Origin: Odontesthes bonariensis
Lineage: Eukaryota; Chordata; Actinopteri; Atheriniformes; Atherinopsidae
Assembly: GCF_027942865.1 (NCBI RefSeq)
Contig: NC_134509.1
Span: 32,228,197 to 32,292,196 of the forward strand
Length of the DNA stretch: 64,000 bases
Direction: 5' to 3'
Made by a program: the position numbers and the translations under genes. The notes beneath the pieces were generated by a model that saw only the letters and a program-made list of their open reading frames with translations, was not told the DNA's origin and did not search any database. Below are positions 22,801 through 36,500 of the stretch, in pieces (position 1 is the stretch's first letter; every line of letters starts with the position of its first letter).

Positions 22801-25800
22801 GAATTGATAAAAAGGAGAAAAATACTATCTCTGTAAATGTCATCTTTGTTATCGTTAATGCTGCTTTGGCAGGGGTTCAAAAGGACTCCCTCTGACGGTT
22901 CCAGGGAGCGTTTAAATGTTGGCGGTTCTAGTGTTAAACGAAACCGAGTCCGCCTGACCTAAAAAGTAGAGATGACATCCTCTGACTGGTTCTACTTTGA
23001 TCTGTGTTTAAAAGAGCATTTCTTTTGAGACGTGGAACATTCCCCTCTTTTGCTTTGAGCTGAGTTCCTTAAATCCTGCTTCCGCGCAAGGATTTAGGTT
23101 ATCGCCCAGGCAACAAATCATTATACACGCAAATGGGCTGTTTGATTAAGCTTTGCGCTTGGTCGTGTTTTTGTTTTCAACATGCCCTGAGCAGCATTTC
23201 TTTCAGCCTGCAAGATGAAAATGCAGATCAAAGTTTTCCACTCAAAGGCTAAAAAGGAAGTGATATGTGCTGTGTGCCTGTGTATGGACCGTAAGTGTGT
23301 GTGTGTGGTTTTCTTTGAAAGCTTAATAAGGCAAAAGCAAACATTTGTTCACTGTCTCTGCAAAGTCGAGCTTTGTTAACATTATATAGTGGTGATAGGA
23401 TTCCCCATGCATTCATCAAATGCTGCGTTTATGTTACAGGAGGACCTTTCCACACATCACACTTGTGTGAGGCGCTTATTGGACGAGGCCTAGCTTCCTG
23501 AAGAGTTGAGCTGCCACGAATCCTGCACAGTGGTTCACACCTTATTCTGAAATGTTAGATTAGCTCAGACAAACTTTCCACTTTCAGTAGCAGAGCTGTT
23601 GAGTCTCTGATGTTAAACCGAACACGCATCATTCTATAGGCTAAAGGAACGGTCAAACGTCCAAGATAAGTCAGATATCCCAAAGTGCAACTTTTAGTGG
23701 ATGGAGATTTAAATGGTCTACTCTTCGGTTACATGCTTTTTAACTGAGCTGTTGCTACATGACAAACGTGGATGGCAATTGAAATTTAGCTTTGATTAGC
23801 ATTTCAGTGGTTAGGAGATTTTTGTCATTGGCCAACACAAAAGTGCGCACTGCAGTGCAGCACATTCTGACAGTTGCATGTTAAGCAGGAGCACAGACCC
23901 GACACCCCCCACAGGTTGTTCGTGCCGAAGTGTCAGAATTCAGACACACTTTGAAAGTTATTTATAAAACCTAAGTCACATATTTGTACTGTATAAATGC
24001 CTTTATTTGCTTTCAGTAGTCATGTGTGGACATAATGTCTGCAGATTTTATCTCTGACACAGGACTCAGAGCAAAATTGGTGCTGCAGACAGAGTTCTGT
24101 TTCTAAATCTGGAATTTTACTGGTTACTGTCAACAGCACGGTAAACTGCCCTCTGGTTGGTCTTCATACTGCATTAGAGTTAGAAGTTGTCTTTTTTTAT
24201 TGAATCTCACTGATTTTTATCATTTTATGTTAAGTTTTATTTTAAACAAAACAGGCATGTGATCATGCCTGCTTTGTTTGACCTTTTGTTAAAGTCTTGT
24301 GGAAAAGTTTAGTTGACTGCAGTTTTGTGCTTGCAACTGACAGACTGCTAAAAAAAAAAAACTAATTTAAATCTGTTGTCAAACTGACTGGCCTTTTATG
24401 CTTGTGATAGATAACTTGTTTAAATATCTCATATAAATGCCAGTGCAGCTGTTTTTCAGCATCGACTGTTCCTCTCCGAATGCTGTTTGCAGGAGTGATA
24501 ATGACTAGTATCGCTTTAACTGCCTTGACTTCAGTGAACATTTTCAGTTTTCACTTTCTTACCAATTTCCAGTTTCCTAGTCCTGAACACACTCTTTATT
24601 TGTGTGAAGTCATCAAAGTGCACACTTAAGGTCAAAGGACTGAGAAGGGTATACTTCATGATGGTGTTGCAGAGATTACTTGCAGTTCTTTCTTGATGAT
24701 TGCTGGACTGGTGCATTTAGAGCTGAGTGGTAATGCCACACCCAAAGCAATGTCAATGTAGCTCAGTAGTTCACGAACAAACGGTGTACAGTGCAGTTGT
24801 TATCAGTGGATCAGGAAGTTTTTGGGTCACACGGACACAACAGGCAACTCACAGCACTTAAAGACAGATTTACTCAATGAGTTAAACAAGGAAATGGGAG
24901 GATTTGCTCACAGATGATGTGTCATTTTCATCTTATGGAAGCTTTGATCACAGTAATTCTCACTGTGACTTATTGATTGACTGATTACCCAACATACTGT
25001 ATAGAAATGGATGAAGAAGAGATGCATTGAATAATAGTTTGCATTGGTAAGTGATTGCGTCACAGTCTAGTAGCAAAGTTAAGGAATGTTACTGGTCTTT
25101 TTAAGGGGACTTTCAAACCTTCAGCTGATTTCAATCATATCAGCAAATGGAAACATTTTCATTTCACCCATCACCATCAACAATGCATTACTTTAAATTA
25201 GTTTAATAGATGTCTAATATGATGCTTTATGAGCCTACTGGTAATATAGACATGTGTTTGCATCTGTTGCTCAGTGAGCTGTGTGCAAGCACAAATGGTC
25301 ACAAAGCCGGTTTGTCAAACCTGAAGAGAATGGCCTGTAGTTTTGGCCCAATCTACATTTGAACAACTACCCTTTGAATTAATTTGTGACCGGATCAAGT
25401 CACGAGCCACACAAAAAGGGAAAATGGGAAGGACGTTCTGTCAAGAGCAGAGTGTGTGCAAATGAGTGACTTTGTCGAGTAGGAGGTAGATGTGTTGTTA
25501 TGAGTGCTGCTGTGGCCTGGATCTGTGATTATGTATGTCTCCCTGTGCACACTCGCTTCTGCAGTGGCTCTCCTTGAGTAGTACTTTAACAAGGCCGTCT
25601 GTCTCTCTCACTCTAGCTCTCATTACATGAGCAGCTGCTGCCATGGTGACAGCAGGTATCCCCAGCCCAGGGCAATGCTCTGCAGCATTCAATGAGCGCC
25701 ACAGACCATCACACCCATCCAGAGGAGGCATCTTTCACAAGATAACTCACTGCTTACTCACGTCTTCTTTCACAACATTTTTTTTTTTTTTTTTTTTTTA

Positions 25801-27196
25801 GATTAGTCACAGTGTTCGTTGTTGTGTCATTTTATTACCCTGCTCTGACAGCAGAGCAAAAATAAATTACACACAATCCCTGATTTTCTTATGTTTGATA
25901 TGACTCCAGCTTGTCTGCCAGCTTTGTCTTCTGAATCCGCATGAATGTGTCATAATGCTGGTTAGAATCAGTCTTTTTGTCCAGCATCAATATGAAATGG
26001 TGAAAATATTCAGAAAAACCCTTGTAGAAAAAAGGAAAAGGCTTTCTGGAGGAACGTTTTACGTTGCCCGAGACGAAGATTCAGTTGTTCTCAAAGTATC
26101 AGCTGCACAGGTGAAATGTGGAGACACAGATTGGTGTTCCGACATATTAAAAGGACCCCGAACAGAAATCAAAACTGTGGAACAGACGTTGCTAGCGAAA
26201 TTGTTTGTGCTTTATTTCTAATCATGCCCCCCTTTATTTTATGATATCTTTTCCATTTAATTAATAAATGTAAGCCTTCAGACTTCAATCACATGTTCCA
26301 TGGTCCGATGTGGATATTCTCATGAGAATATTGCAGAAAGCTGCAGCTAATTTGCCAAATTCCCCATGTGGGCTGGCATATCCCAAGTGCTATAACCTAA
26401 GCCTTTTTCCTCCTGAGTCAGAATGTAAACAGTCTATATCTTACAACCCAAAGAAATTCTTGGCCATGACTTTAAAATGTACATTTCTAAACTTAATTTT
26501 AATGTTACGTGTGTAACGTGTATGTGCATCTGCCAGGTTCGAATACAGGATTTGTTGGCGTGTCTGAATACCAGAGTGATACGAGGCCTGGCTCAATAGT
26601 CTTGCCTTTGCTTTGAATCTGAAAGGCCTTTCAGCAGGCCCAGCAGCAGCTTTAAATCATTCACAACCAGTAGGAGTGCACTGATATGATTTAGACTTAG
26701 GGAGCAGCTGATATGGGTGTTTGAGTGCTGCATGTAACAATCAATATTTTAGACAGGAATTTCCAGAATTCTTCATGTAAAGATGTAGCAAGACAAAAAG
26801 AAGATAAATACTGTTTTGGGGTGTTTAAAAAGGGCAAAGGAACAGAGAGCAACATTATAAAAAGGGAGATTCTTCAGGAAACGCATGCATTCACGCATGC
26901 CTGCCCGCAGTTTCACAATCATGCGTGTAAACTCTTATTCGCACAATTCTGGCAATCAGTATACCTAATGTGTAATTTGTGAGCGACCCTCAGGTGGTCA
27001 CAAGATCGGAGACCCACGTGGTATCCTTCACAGAGCCCGCTTTCATCACCTCCAGAAGCCTTGTGATCTGTCTACAGATCGGAGGGGTGGGGAAAGCTCC
27101 TTCTAAACACACACACAGACATGCTCTACTTTTTGTGGCTGTAACCATAGCGAAGAATGTTTCACCGTTACAGAGAGTTAACCACATTTAATCTGT

Positions 27197-27231
<35 letters not shown>

Positions 27232-30200
27232 TTAAGCACACATCCTGAAAGAACATTTCGACGAAATAATTGCTAAATGCTGTGCAGTTCCTGCGCGTGT
27301 GGGCCCCGGCTCCAGCCATCACAAATCCAACTGGATTTCTGCTGGCAGCTACAGAAAAAGATCAGTAATTCAATCTGCCTTGTGCCATGTGATAGCAAAT
27401 ACAATTGTAACCCTGAGGACGATGTATGTTTTCAGTCTCTGCAAATGAGGTCGTGCCAAAACCAATCCCTATTTGTGGGTTTGGTGTTTGTGTCTCTGGA
27501 GCAGGCTGAGAAAGAGAGAGTTTGGAAATTGGAGGCACAAAAAGAAAAGGAGTCTCTGGTGGTGTGATTATTTCCCAGTGGAGTTTCTCAGGGGAGCATA
27601 AAAAAAAACCTAAGTGCGTCGCAACACCAAAAACTGGTGGCCCTGCAGGTCCTATTGTCCTTATTACAGAAATAGTAACTCCCTTTTCATAACTCCCTTC
27701 GGCATCCTGATCACAAACAGGTAGGGGTGAACATGGACATGCTCCCTAGTCTAGTTATATTTGGAGATTGAAATTTTCTGGACAACAAGCAGTTCACAAT
27801 AGGGAGTGGTCTGCTGTTGTCATTAGTTAAATATGTTTAGGACAGTAATCCTTCATGAACAGCAAACAGAAGACAGTGACACATTAAAGATGCCTGATCA
27901 GAAACTCAACTGTGGATGTAGAATGTTGTTGTGGGGCATCTCATTTTTAAAGCTTCTGGCTAACCTTTAGGCAGAAAATGAAAGGTAGCCAATATGACTC
28001 AAAAACATGTGTCATGATGTCACTTATGGTGAGCTTCCTTCAACAATCATTGATTGAGCCTGTATTTGAAATATTTTGGATCACCCAAGATTCACTTTAG
28101 CATTAAATGATTCCAGGTGAGCTTTTAATTCTCCACATCTGTCTTAAGACATTAAGGATAATGTTTATAATGGAAACCTCCTTGGTGGTTCATAAAAGTC
28201 ATAGAAAAACTGTTTAAAACAGAATAATGGTGTATGGTTGTATGTGCTTTTTCACATGAATGTAAGAATCTATTTTCATGGTTTCTAACATTGCATCAAT
28301 CTTTATATAAGTGTTTATACACCACATTTTGTACAGCTTTGCACCCCGTCAAATGGAACATATGTATGTTGATTGTGATGAAAAAGAAAAGAAAGTTTAG
28401 TTATTTTAAAGAGGAAGATGTTAAAGTAGCTGAATGAAATAAACACTCTTGTGTACGTAGTACACTGTATATGTATTTATTACATAACTATCCTGAGTGT
28501 TCTGAAATCCGTATGACATCATGTGAGTGCCGGACCACAAAGGGCAGGTGGAGGGGGTGTTTGTGACTGTGTACTCTGACCTGAATCTAAGCTGTAAAGC
28601 AGTAGGCACTGCACATGCATTTTAGCTATATGGTGGCGAGAGCGCGTGTCGGAGTGCGTTCATTCTTCTCAAGAATGCTTGTGGGCAAAGGCAAGGCCAG
28701 TAACGAGTGGAGATGGCAGAAGATGAGTGGGAGAGAGGGAGCTATGATGCAGCCAGTCTAAAAATAGCACCGCCTCCATATCCCCTCTCCCCTGAACAAT
28801 TTCCTCTGCAGTCCCTCCATTTCTACCTCCATTTCTACCTCCAGTTCTTCCTCATGCTTCTGCTTAATAATGATAATAAAAAAAGGCTGCAGGTAGATGA
28901 AGGAGGGGATTTAGACGTTTCTATCCTCCTCAATCTGTCCCATGATGGGAGAGAGGAGTGCGTTTGTTGGGTCAGAGTTCCAGGAGTGGACGCAGGAAGG
29001 ACGAGGGAAACAAAGGTTGTACATGCTCACTGATGATCTGTTCCAGTGTACCATCAAGGCACTGACTCCAAATGCCACATTGTGTCTCCACTCTTCACGC
29101 TGGATGCTGGAAAGCAGATGCGATTGGGTCACTTTTGTAATTGCTGATTAATCTGATTTATCTCACTCAAAGATTACTTTGCTTTTACAATTATGAAAAT
29201 TCACAATATAAGGGACATTCTCTCTATTATTGAGCTAACATAGCGACACACACATTGCTCGAGGAACCTAGAGTTTTTTTTTTTTGTTTTTTTGTTTTTT
29301 TAAAGAGTTATCTTTTTTTAGGTGCTCTGATGTCTGGTGTGTGATGCAGGGTGTGACTCCTGACCTGAGTAAATAAATGTATATGAACTCATTTTATAGG
29401 ATCATTTTAATACCAAATCAACAAGAAAATCCATTCATATCTTGAAATGAGAAAACACAAATAAGAGTGACGGTTCTAAATTAGTTCCTCAAATAACAAC
29501 CAACCAAACAAAGGACAAAAAAAACCTCCCAAAACATTCACAGTATAACGGACTAGTGCTTTTTTGTCATGATCTGGAGTTTTGTGTTCTGTTTTTCTAG
29601 TGTTGTCATGGTTTACTCCGTTGTTCTTTTGGTTCTATGTTCTCGGTTTGCTTTTGTTCTTGTGATTTGATTCTGGTCATTATTCCATAGTTTCCTTAGT
29701 TCCATCCTGTTCTCGTCTTTAGCTCCACTGCCACACCTGTCACCTCGTCAATTACTCACATCCGCAGTCACTTCCTCATTAGTCCCCGCAGTATATATTC
29801 CCCTTGGTTTATCTCAGTTCTTGCCAGATCCTTGTTACTGCCTTGCTGGAATCTAGTGCTTCTCTGCTCTGTTTCTTTTGCTCCCTGTCGAGTTGTTTTA
29901 TTATTTTGTCTCTTGGTGTTTCTGGGTCAGCTGCGTTATCTTTCAGTAAAATTCTTCATTATTCATCTGGTGCCTCTGGATTGCTGTTCCCACATTTGGG
30001 TCCTCCATATCATTTAGCTTGTGACACTTTATTTTGTATTGATCACATGATGCAAATGAACCAATAGACGATTGTGATACTGGATGAAAAAAGACTGTGG
30101 TGGAGATGTCTTTACAAAGTGTAAGGCGGTTGCTAAAGATTTTGAACATTGTTTCAACAGTTTTTCATGATATCAAAGAGTTTAAATGTTAGGAAGTTGT

Positions 30201-33200
30201 GCAGATGTTTTCAGGATGTAGTGCTAAAAAGAACCTCAATGAGAGATGGCAAGAGCTTTAGCTTCAATCTTGAGTGGTGGTCTGTTTGTACCATAATGCT
30301 AAACTAATGTTTGTGCAAACTTACAGGGTTAGGGTTAGGTACTTATGCTGCTATATTACAGTGGGGTGCAGGGATATAGCACATTAGATGTTTATCACAA
30401 TGAAAGGCAAGTCATAAAGAAACATCCCTCCAGTTACAGTAAAACACAATGGAGTTTTTTATTCTCACAATGTCTCTGGCATTGGAAGAATTAAGGCTCT
30501 GTCCACACGAACACAGATAGGTTGCAAAACAAACTTTTTCTTCTGTGTTTTTAGTCCAAAAAAACCTCAAGATTTTTCTTGAAAAACCTCTTTCAAAGTT
30601 GAGATTTAAAAAAAAGAAACCTCAGAGGTTTTATGATAAACAAAGGTTTTGGGAATCTCAGTCCTCTTTCGGTTATGAGCATGCTCTGTAATCAATAGCA
30701 ATGGTGCCCATATATATATCTGGACTTTTATCACCTGTCACATCACTTTGAGCAACAGCTCCACGTCATCGTCTGTCCGCACAAAACAATAGCTTTTTTT
30801 TCTTTTTTCTTTCGGTTTCACCATCACACAAACGACTGTTTTGGTTCGGAAGTTTTTGCCAATGGAAAATCAGCTTAACCCTAACTTTATTGGGCACTTT
30901 ATAGGCATATAACAAGTGATCAAAAACAGTCACTTGCCCTATTAAAAAGGGTTTAATAGACCTACTCAGAATATTCTTATCTGGGCACGTCATTAATTTT
31001 GACTTTATCGCCACTTACTGGCTCGGCATGGTTACTTCAGGGTTTGTGGAATTTCTGCATTGAGGGGAAAATATAAAAAAAAAAGAAAAAAAATTCTATC
31101 TGTCGTAGAGCAGTCTTTGAAAATATAGTTAAAACGCGATAATTACTTTCTCCTTGAGTTCTTTTTTTTTCTGTTTATTTTTCAAATATAGCAGATACTT
31201 TAGCACAGTTCACTTGCTGTCTGTTCTATGTGTCCACAAAAAAAGAAAAGAAAATCCTGGTCTTTGTACACAATTTACATGTGGAAAAAGACTGCAGTGG
31301 TTAGTCCACATGGAAAGTTATGCAAAGATTTGCAAAGTACAGTCCATGGATTCCTAGACAGTTCTTGGAGGATGAATTTTTGTGGATTTCCTAAACATCA
31401 CTATTGCAGCTTACCCAAGCAATTGAGAGAGCAGCGGCGACCTACTCATGTCCTCCTTGATTATACGGAAGCAGAGAGAGGCCATTTTTTTTTAAATATC
31501 ATTATCTACAGTTGATTTGTTAACTATCTCATTATCTAGAGATAACAAAGATCGCTTTACGATAATGAATACATTTTTGTCGTTATCTCAAGATAACAAG
31601 GCTTGTTTCTAAAGATAACAGGTTAATGTAATTTGTTAGTTCGGCTTCGTAAAGTTTGCATTCCCATCAGTGCAAACAGTGGGACCGCTTGAAGGGCAGC
31701 TACTGGCTGAAACGGCTCTAATGCCCACAGATGCGTTCATGAACAGACATTTACTAAACTCAGTGCAGCAAACAGAGTTTCACCGGTCTGCCTTCACTTC
31801 ATGTCGTAGATCATAGATACGGTGATATCAGGTGTTGACACAGGAACAACACATTTTCAGGTTCATCCTCGAGAAAATGAGATAAATTTACTTATCACAC
31901 AAAGGCAAGCTTTGCTATCTTGAGATAACAAAATAATCAAATTGTAGTGTTCAGAGATAATGACATCAAAATCAATTATTGCCGGCATGTCTGCTCTCGG
32001 CTTCCATATGGTTAATATTTTGAAGTATGTTGATTGTTACAGTGGTTGATGCACCATAACAACAAGTCCTAGTACTTTTTCTTGCTTCGGATTGTATTCA
32101 GACTCTATGTTGCACTCGTCATGCGGAGCTCGGTGGCTCTCATTTAAAAATCAAACGAATCGCCTTGTGTTCTTGCAACAGCAGCAAAGTGCATTCATGA
32201 TCATAGTATTTCTTCGTCCATAAACCATTTTACTGTGCACACAGCCAACACGACACTGTACTTGGAGCAAACTTCATAAACAAAATAGAAAAACTCTGTG
32301 AGTATCCAAGAACCTTTTATTAAGACTAAATTATTTTATTACAGACCGGTTTCTTGAGTAGATTATCCATGGGAAATTAAATCTGTTTTGTTGTCGTGTC
32401 TTGGAACAAAAAAGTTGTCGCAGCAATTGTTTATATCAATTTGCCTCACATTGCATTGCAAGTCGTGCCGTGTGATGGGAACATTGTAATATCAGTACTG
32501 AAACAGCTCATGTTCAGATTCTTCGGGCAGTTCAGATGTTGACTTCCCAGTGTCGACATTTAAATGGTGTTTTCCTAATCATGGATCAGAGAGGGGATTA
32601 GATTGAGTAGTCCTGAAAGGAGAAGGATTTGAAGAGGAAAACTGGGCTGTAATCCTTGTCGTGGACGACACCCTCGTCTCCTCCTAGCCTGTTTGCAGGC
32701 ATTGATAATCAGGGGTGTGGCAGTACAGTCTATTGTGCACAGTACTCTCATGTTGGATTGCTGTCATTTACTACACAAAGACAGACACAACAGCTGAGTA
32801 AACTACCTCTGAACTCAAGGCTCACTTCTAGCTTTCTATCTCTTTTCTACTCTCTCAGTCACACACACACAGACACACTTTGACTCCATCAATCACCCGA
32901 GCAAACTCCACACACAGGCTGCCAGCAAACATGAACTCACTATCCCGATCTTACCCAGACAGTAAAAGCTCCCTGGAGGTTTGTTCTGAGGGTTTGTCAG
33001 CTGGATGGAGTTGTGTGATCTGCTGATATCAACTGAAGTACAAAGCAGACGGCTATATAGCACTGCAGGGTGGGATACCAACACTGTGGGTGTTTGTATG
33101 TGTGGTCTCATATTTATGGCCTTGAGAAAGGTGTCTCTGTGATGCTGTACTGTAGAGCAGAGGAGAGGAGAGGAGAGGAGACAGGGATTAGATGGTATCT

Positions 33201-33500
33201 TAGTAACCTGCTGCTTTTGTTGACTCCATTTTGTAGCACTTTGTGTTTCCACTCTTTGAGGGAAAGGGAGGCAGAGGGAGAGAAGAAAATGAAAGACGGG
33301 AGAAAGGATGGAAGGTGAGAGATGCAGAGGAGAGGGGAATTAGATGCTATCACAATAACCTTGTTCTTTCATTGTGTCCACTTTTCCTCAGTCACTGCCT
33401 GTCTGACCGCTGCTGAAGGGATACAACTTTCAGCAGGTTCAACATTAACAAAAATAAGCACAACTGTACATTTAAAGGCAGAAAGCCTTAAATTGTCTTA

Positions 33501-33544
<44 letters not shown>

Positions 33545-36500
33545 TTGCAGGAACTGAGTCGCATGTTATCGTCTTTAATAATACGGGACATATGTTGTAC
33601 ATTTCAATAAAGTTTCTATCATGTTACTGACACAACTCTAATCATTTCTGTCTTGTATATTGTCCAGACCCACACATTTATTTCTCATGGCTTTGTCAGT
33701 GAAACCGCTCCTATTGATTTACTGTAAATGTACGGTGAGAAGTTTTAAACTATAGCTAACTGTATGTCCTCGTGAGTTACAATAGACCTCCTATTACACA
33801 CTAATTATTTTCATGTATGTTCAACAGAGAGATCTTTTTTTTTTTTTTTTCTTGTTTTTGGTTCCAACCCAATACCAGTACCTGAATTTAGATGTCTGTC
33901 TCTATCGATACATAACCATGAATGTTGTTGTTATGGTTCATGATGGTAATAGTTTTGAGTCGGGTTACATGAGGCTGTGGTAAACCACACAGTGCAGTCT
34001 GATTTGTGCATATTAACTTTCATGAAAGATACAAAGCTGAGTACGTAGCGCTTCGTTATACTAAGATTTTACTCTTTTGGATGGTAAAAAATGACTCAAT
34101 TGATATGGATTTGACATATTTTAATCCATCTTTTATCATCGTTTCATGTTGCTTAGTGTTGCTAACTGTAATGGCACTCCTTGTATAGTTCTGACACAGC
34201 AGTCTGTGTATTTCCAGGATGGTCAATAAAGGCCACCTTGTTTCAAGGTTTTCCAAAAAGCTGCAAAATCACACACGTTTCTCAACAGGTAAGGGTTGAC
34301 CGACAAGTATGATGAAGTAGAAAAACCTTTCTGTCACCTATTTTATCCTCATGTTGTCGGCTGAATTTCATCGCTCCTCTGAGAGGCATCAGCACGAGTC
34401 GGCTGCGTGGTCCTCTTTTCGACTGTTAATAATGTAACATGCAACGCAGCCTTGGTCGTTCAAAATCCTTGCCTCACACATGAAGAATTTACTCCGTTTC
34501 CACACTAAAATATCTCCAAAGGAATGCTGTGCTGAGCTTGCAGGTTATTCACTCTGTAGTGAGCAGGCCTCCACCTGTAGGCCTAAACTCTGAGAAATCT
34601 GGGAGACAAATATGTATCTGAGATTACTGGGTAACTGATTGATGGATATCTAGTGATTAACTTATTCGGCAGTAAGATTTTGGCTATAAGCTTAAATTTG
34701 TATTTGAACACTGACAAATGTATGGTCTGTAGCAAGATCGGAATAAGGACTCTGGATCCATATTTGGATCACTGACAAAGGATATCAGTCAGATATCCAA
34801 TCCATGAACAGCGAAAGTGTCGGAGTTCAGTACTGACATTGTATCTGATCACTAAATCAACACTAAATCAAAAAATTACAGAAATGGGCAAAGATTTCAC
34901 ATGTCAGGAGAAAACCCAGAGGCTTATTGAGCGATCCTTTTGAAGAGGATACAAGGGATGATTCACATAACTCTCTGGCAGGGTGATCTTGACTTAATGG
35001 GCTGACAGCTTCAGCCTAATGTGGCATCTTGTTCATTAATTACCAGTCCAAAGATATCATCTCACTGCAGCAGGTGGTGTTATTTAGGGTTGTAAATGAC
35101 TTTGTATGAAACGCTCGGAAAAATATGCAAATACGGAACATGAAGAAGTACGGATTGGTGAATTTCTAAGAAAAGAAAAACGTGCCCTCATTATCTCACT
35201 GTGTACGCTCTCTAAGGAACATCTCCAGTATCAAATTATTCTGCTGTCTCAGTTTTTAATATCAACCAAGTATCCTCTATTTATGTGTTCTTTGACACGC
35301 AGGGAGATCGTTTTATTGCTCAAACCATTAGTAGATGAATCATTACATGACACAATGATCATCAATAAACAGCGCTGTTTTTATTTCAACTTATTGAACT
35401 GTCAAGCAGTCGCTTCTTTATATGATGGTATAATCCTCAATAAATGAGATGTCATAGCACGCATTTTGTTGTGAAACTCCACAGGTTTTGGTGAAGTCAG
35501 TCAGTGCATGACAGTGGTGCTTTTGATTGGTTTTGTTTTGGGGTGCAGCTGAAACATTAGGCTATTCTTTCAAAAGATTTGTTTGAGGAGGTTCATCAAT
35601 ACTGACAACAAAAAGGATAGATGAAGAGCTGTACTGACACATCTGTGTGCACGAGGATGAACCTAATAAGAGAAATGAACCCATTAAAAACACTCAAATA
35701 CTTCTATTTCCGAGCATATGGAGAGTGACAGAATGTCACAGTAAGGCCTGTAGATGGCAGTGTTCGGGAATAGCTTTTCTCCTGTCAGCTTCAGACTCAA
35801 TTAGTTTGCCCTACAATAGCATAGCAGCTCCAGTTTTGCCATCTTCACCGAACACATCTTTCTTCTGTTCCGCTCAGTCACATAAGCAGACATGGTGAAA
35901 AAGAGCAGCTGAGAGGTGGAAAACTAGTGGAAACATAGTGAAGACTGCACACTGGGCTGAAATGAAGCAAGTGCCGATAACTTAAAGGCGGGGTAGGGGA
36001 TCTTTTTCTGGAACATTTTTTTACATATTGCTTGAAATACTCTTCACACCCCCATTGCAACCAATTAATTAAAAGTTTTGACACAAATATGAAATGTTTT
36101 AGTGGCCTCTAGAACGTACAATCTAGGAAAAACAGTATCCAATCATTGTGAACGGACCGTTCACAATGATTGGATTCTGATGCCGTCTATCAAACTGCAA
36201 TCTGCTCCTCCCTCCCCCTCCTTCCCCCTGTGCGCGTACCCTGCTCCGTGAACGAATTACACGTCCAGAAGCTTGGCAGGAAGCTAAACTAGAGCCAGCT
36301 TGGCTAACACCTAGCATTATGAAACGTATAGTTAGCATAAACTAAATACTAAATACTAAATACGGCAACGATCGATGCTTGCTGTCAGAACAGCGCTCGT
36401 GCACCTTCGTGCGCGTTCATGTACTCTAGAGGCGTGCCTTCGGGGGGAAAGTGAAGAAAAGGGTTGGAACTTTTTACCTGTGTATTTTCAAAATGCAGCT

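Noticed and set aside
27200..27229. (TA)n as a hairpin or attachment site
   Set aside because: A simple microsatellite explains it.
30327..30339. GGGTTAGGGTTAGG, telomere-like
   Set aside because: Only two units; too short to be an interstitial telomere.
35106..35447. 113-codon open frame in syngr1 intron 1
   Set aside because: No similarity that I recognise and no promoter or splice context. An open frame of this length is expected by chance in a 17.7 kb intron.
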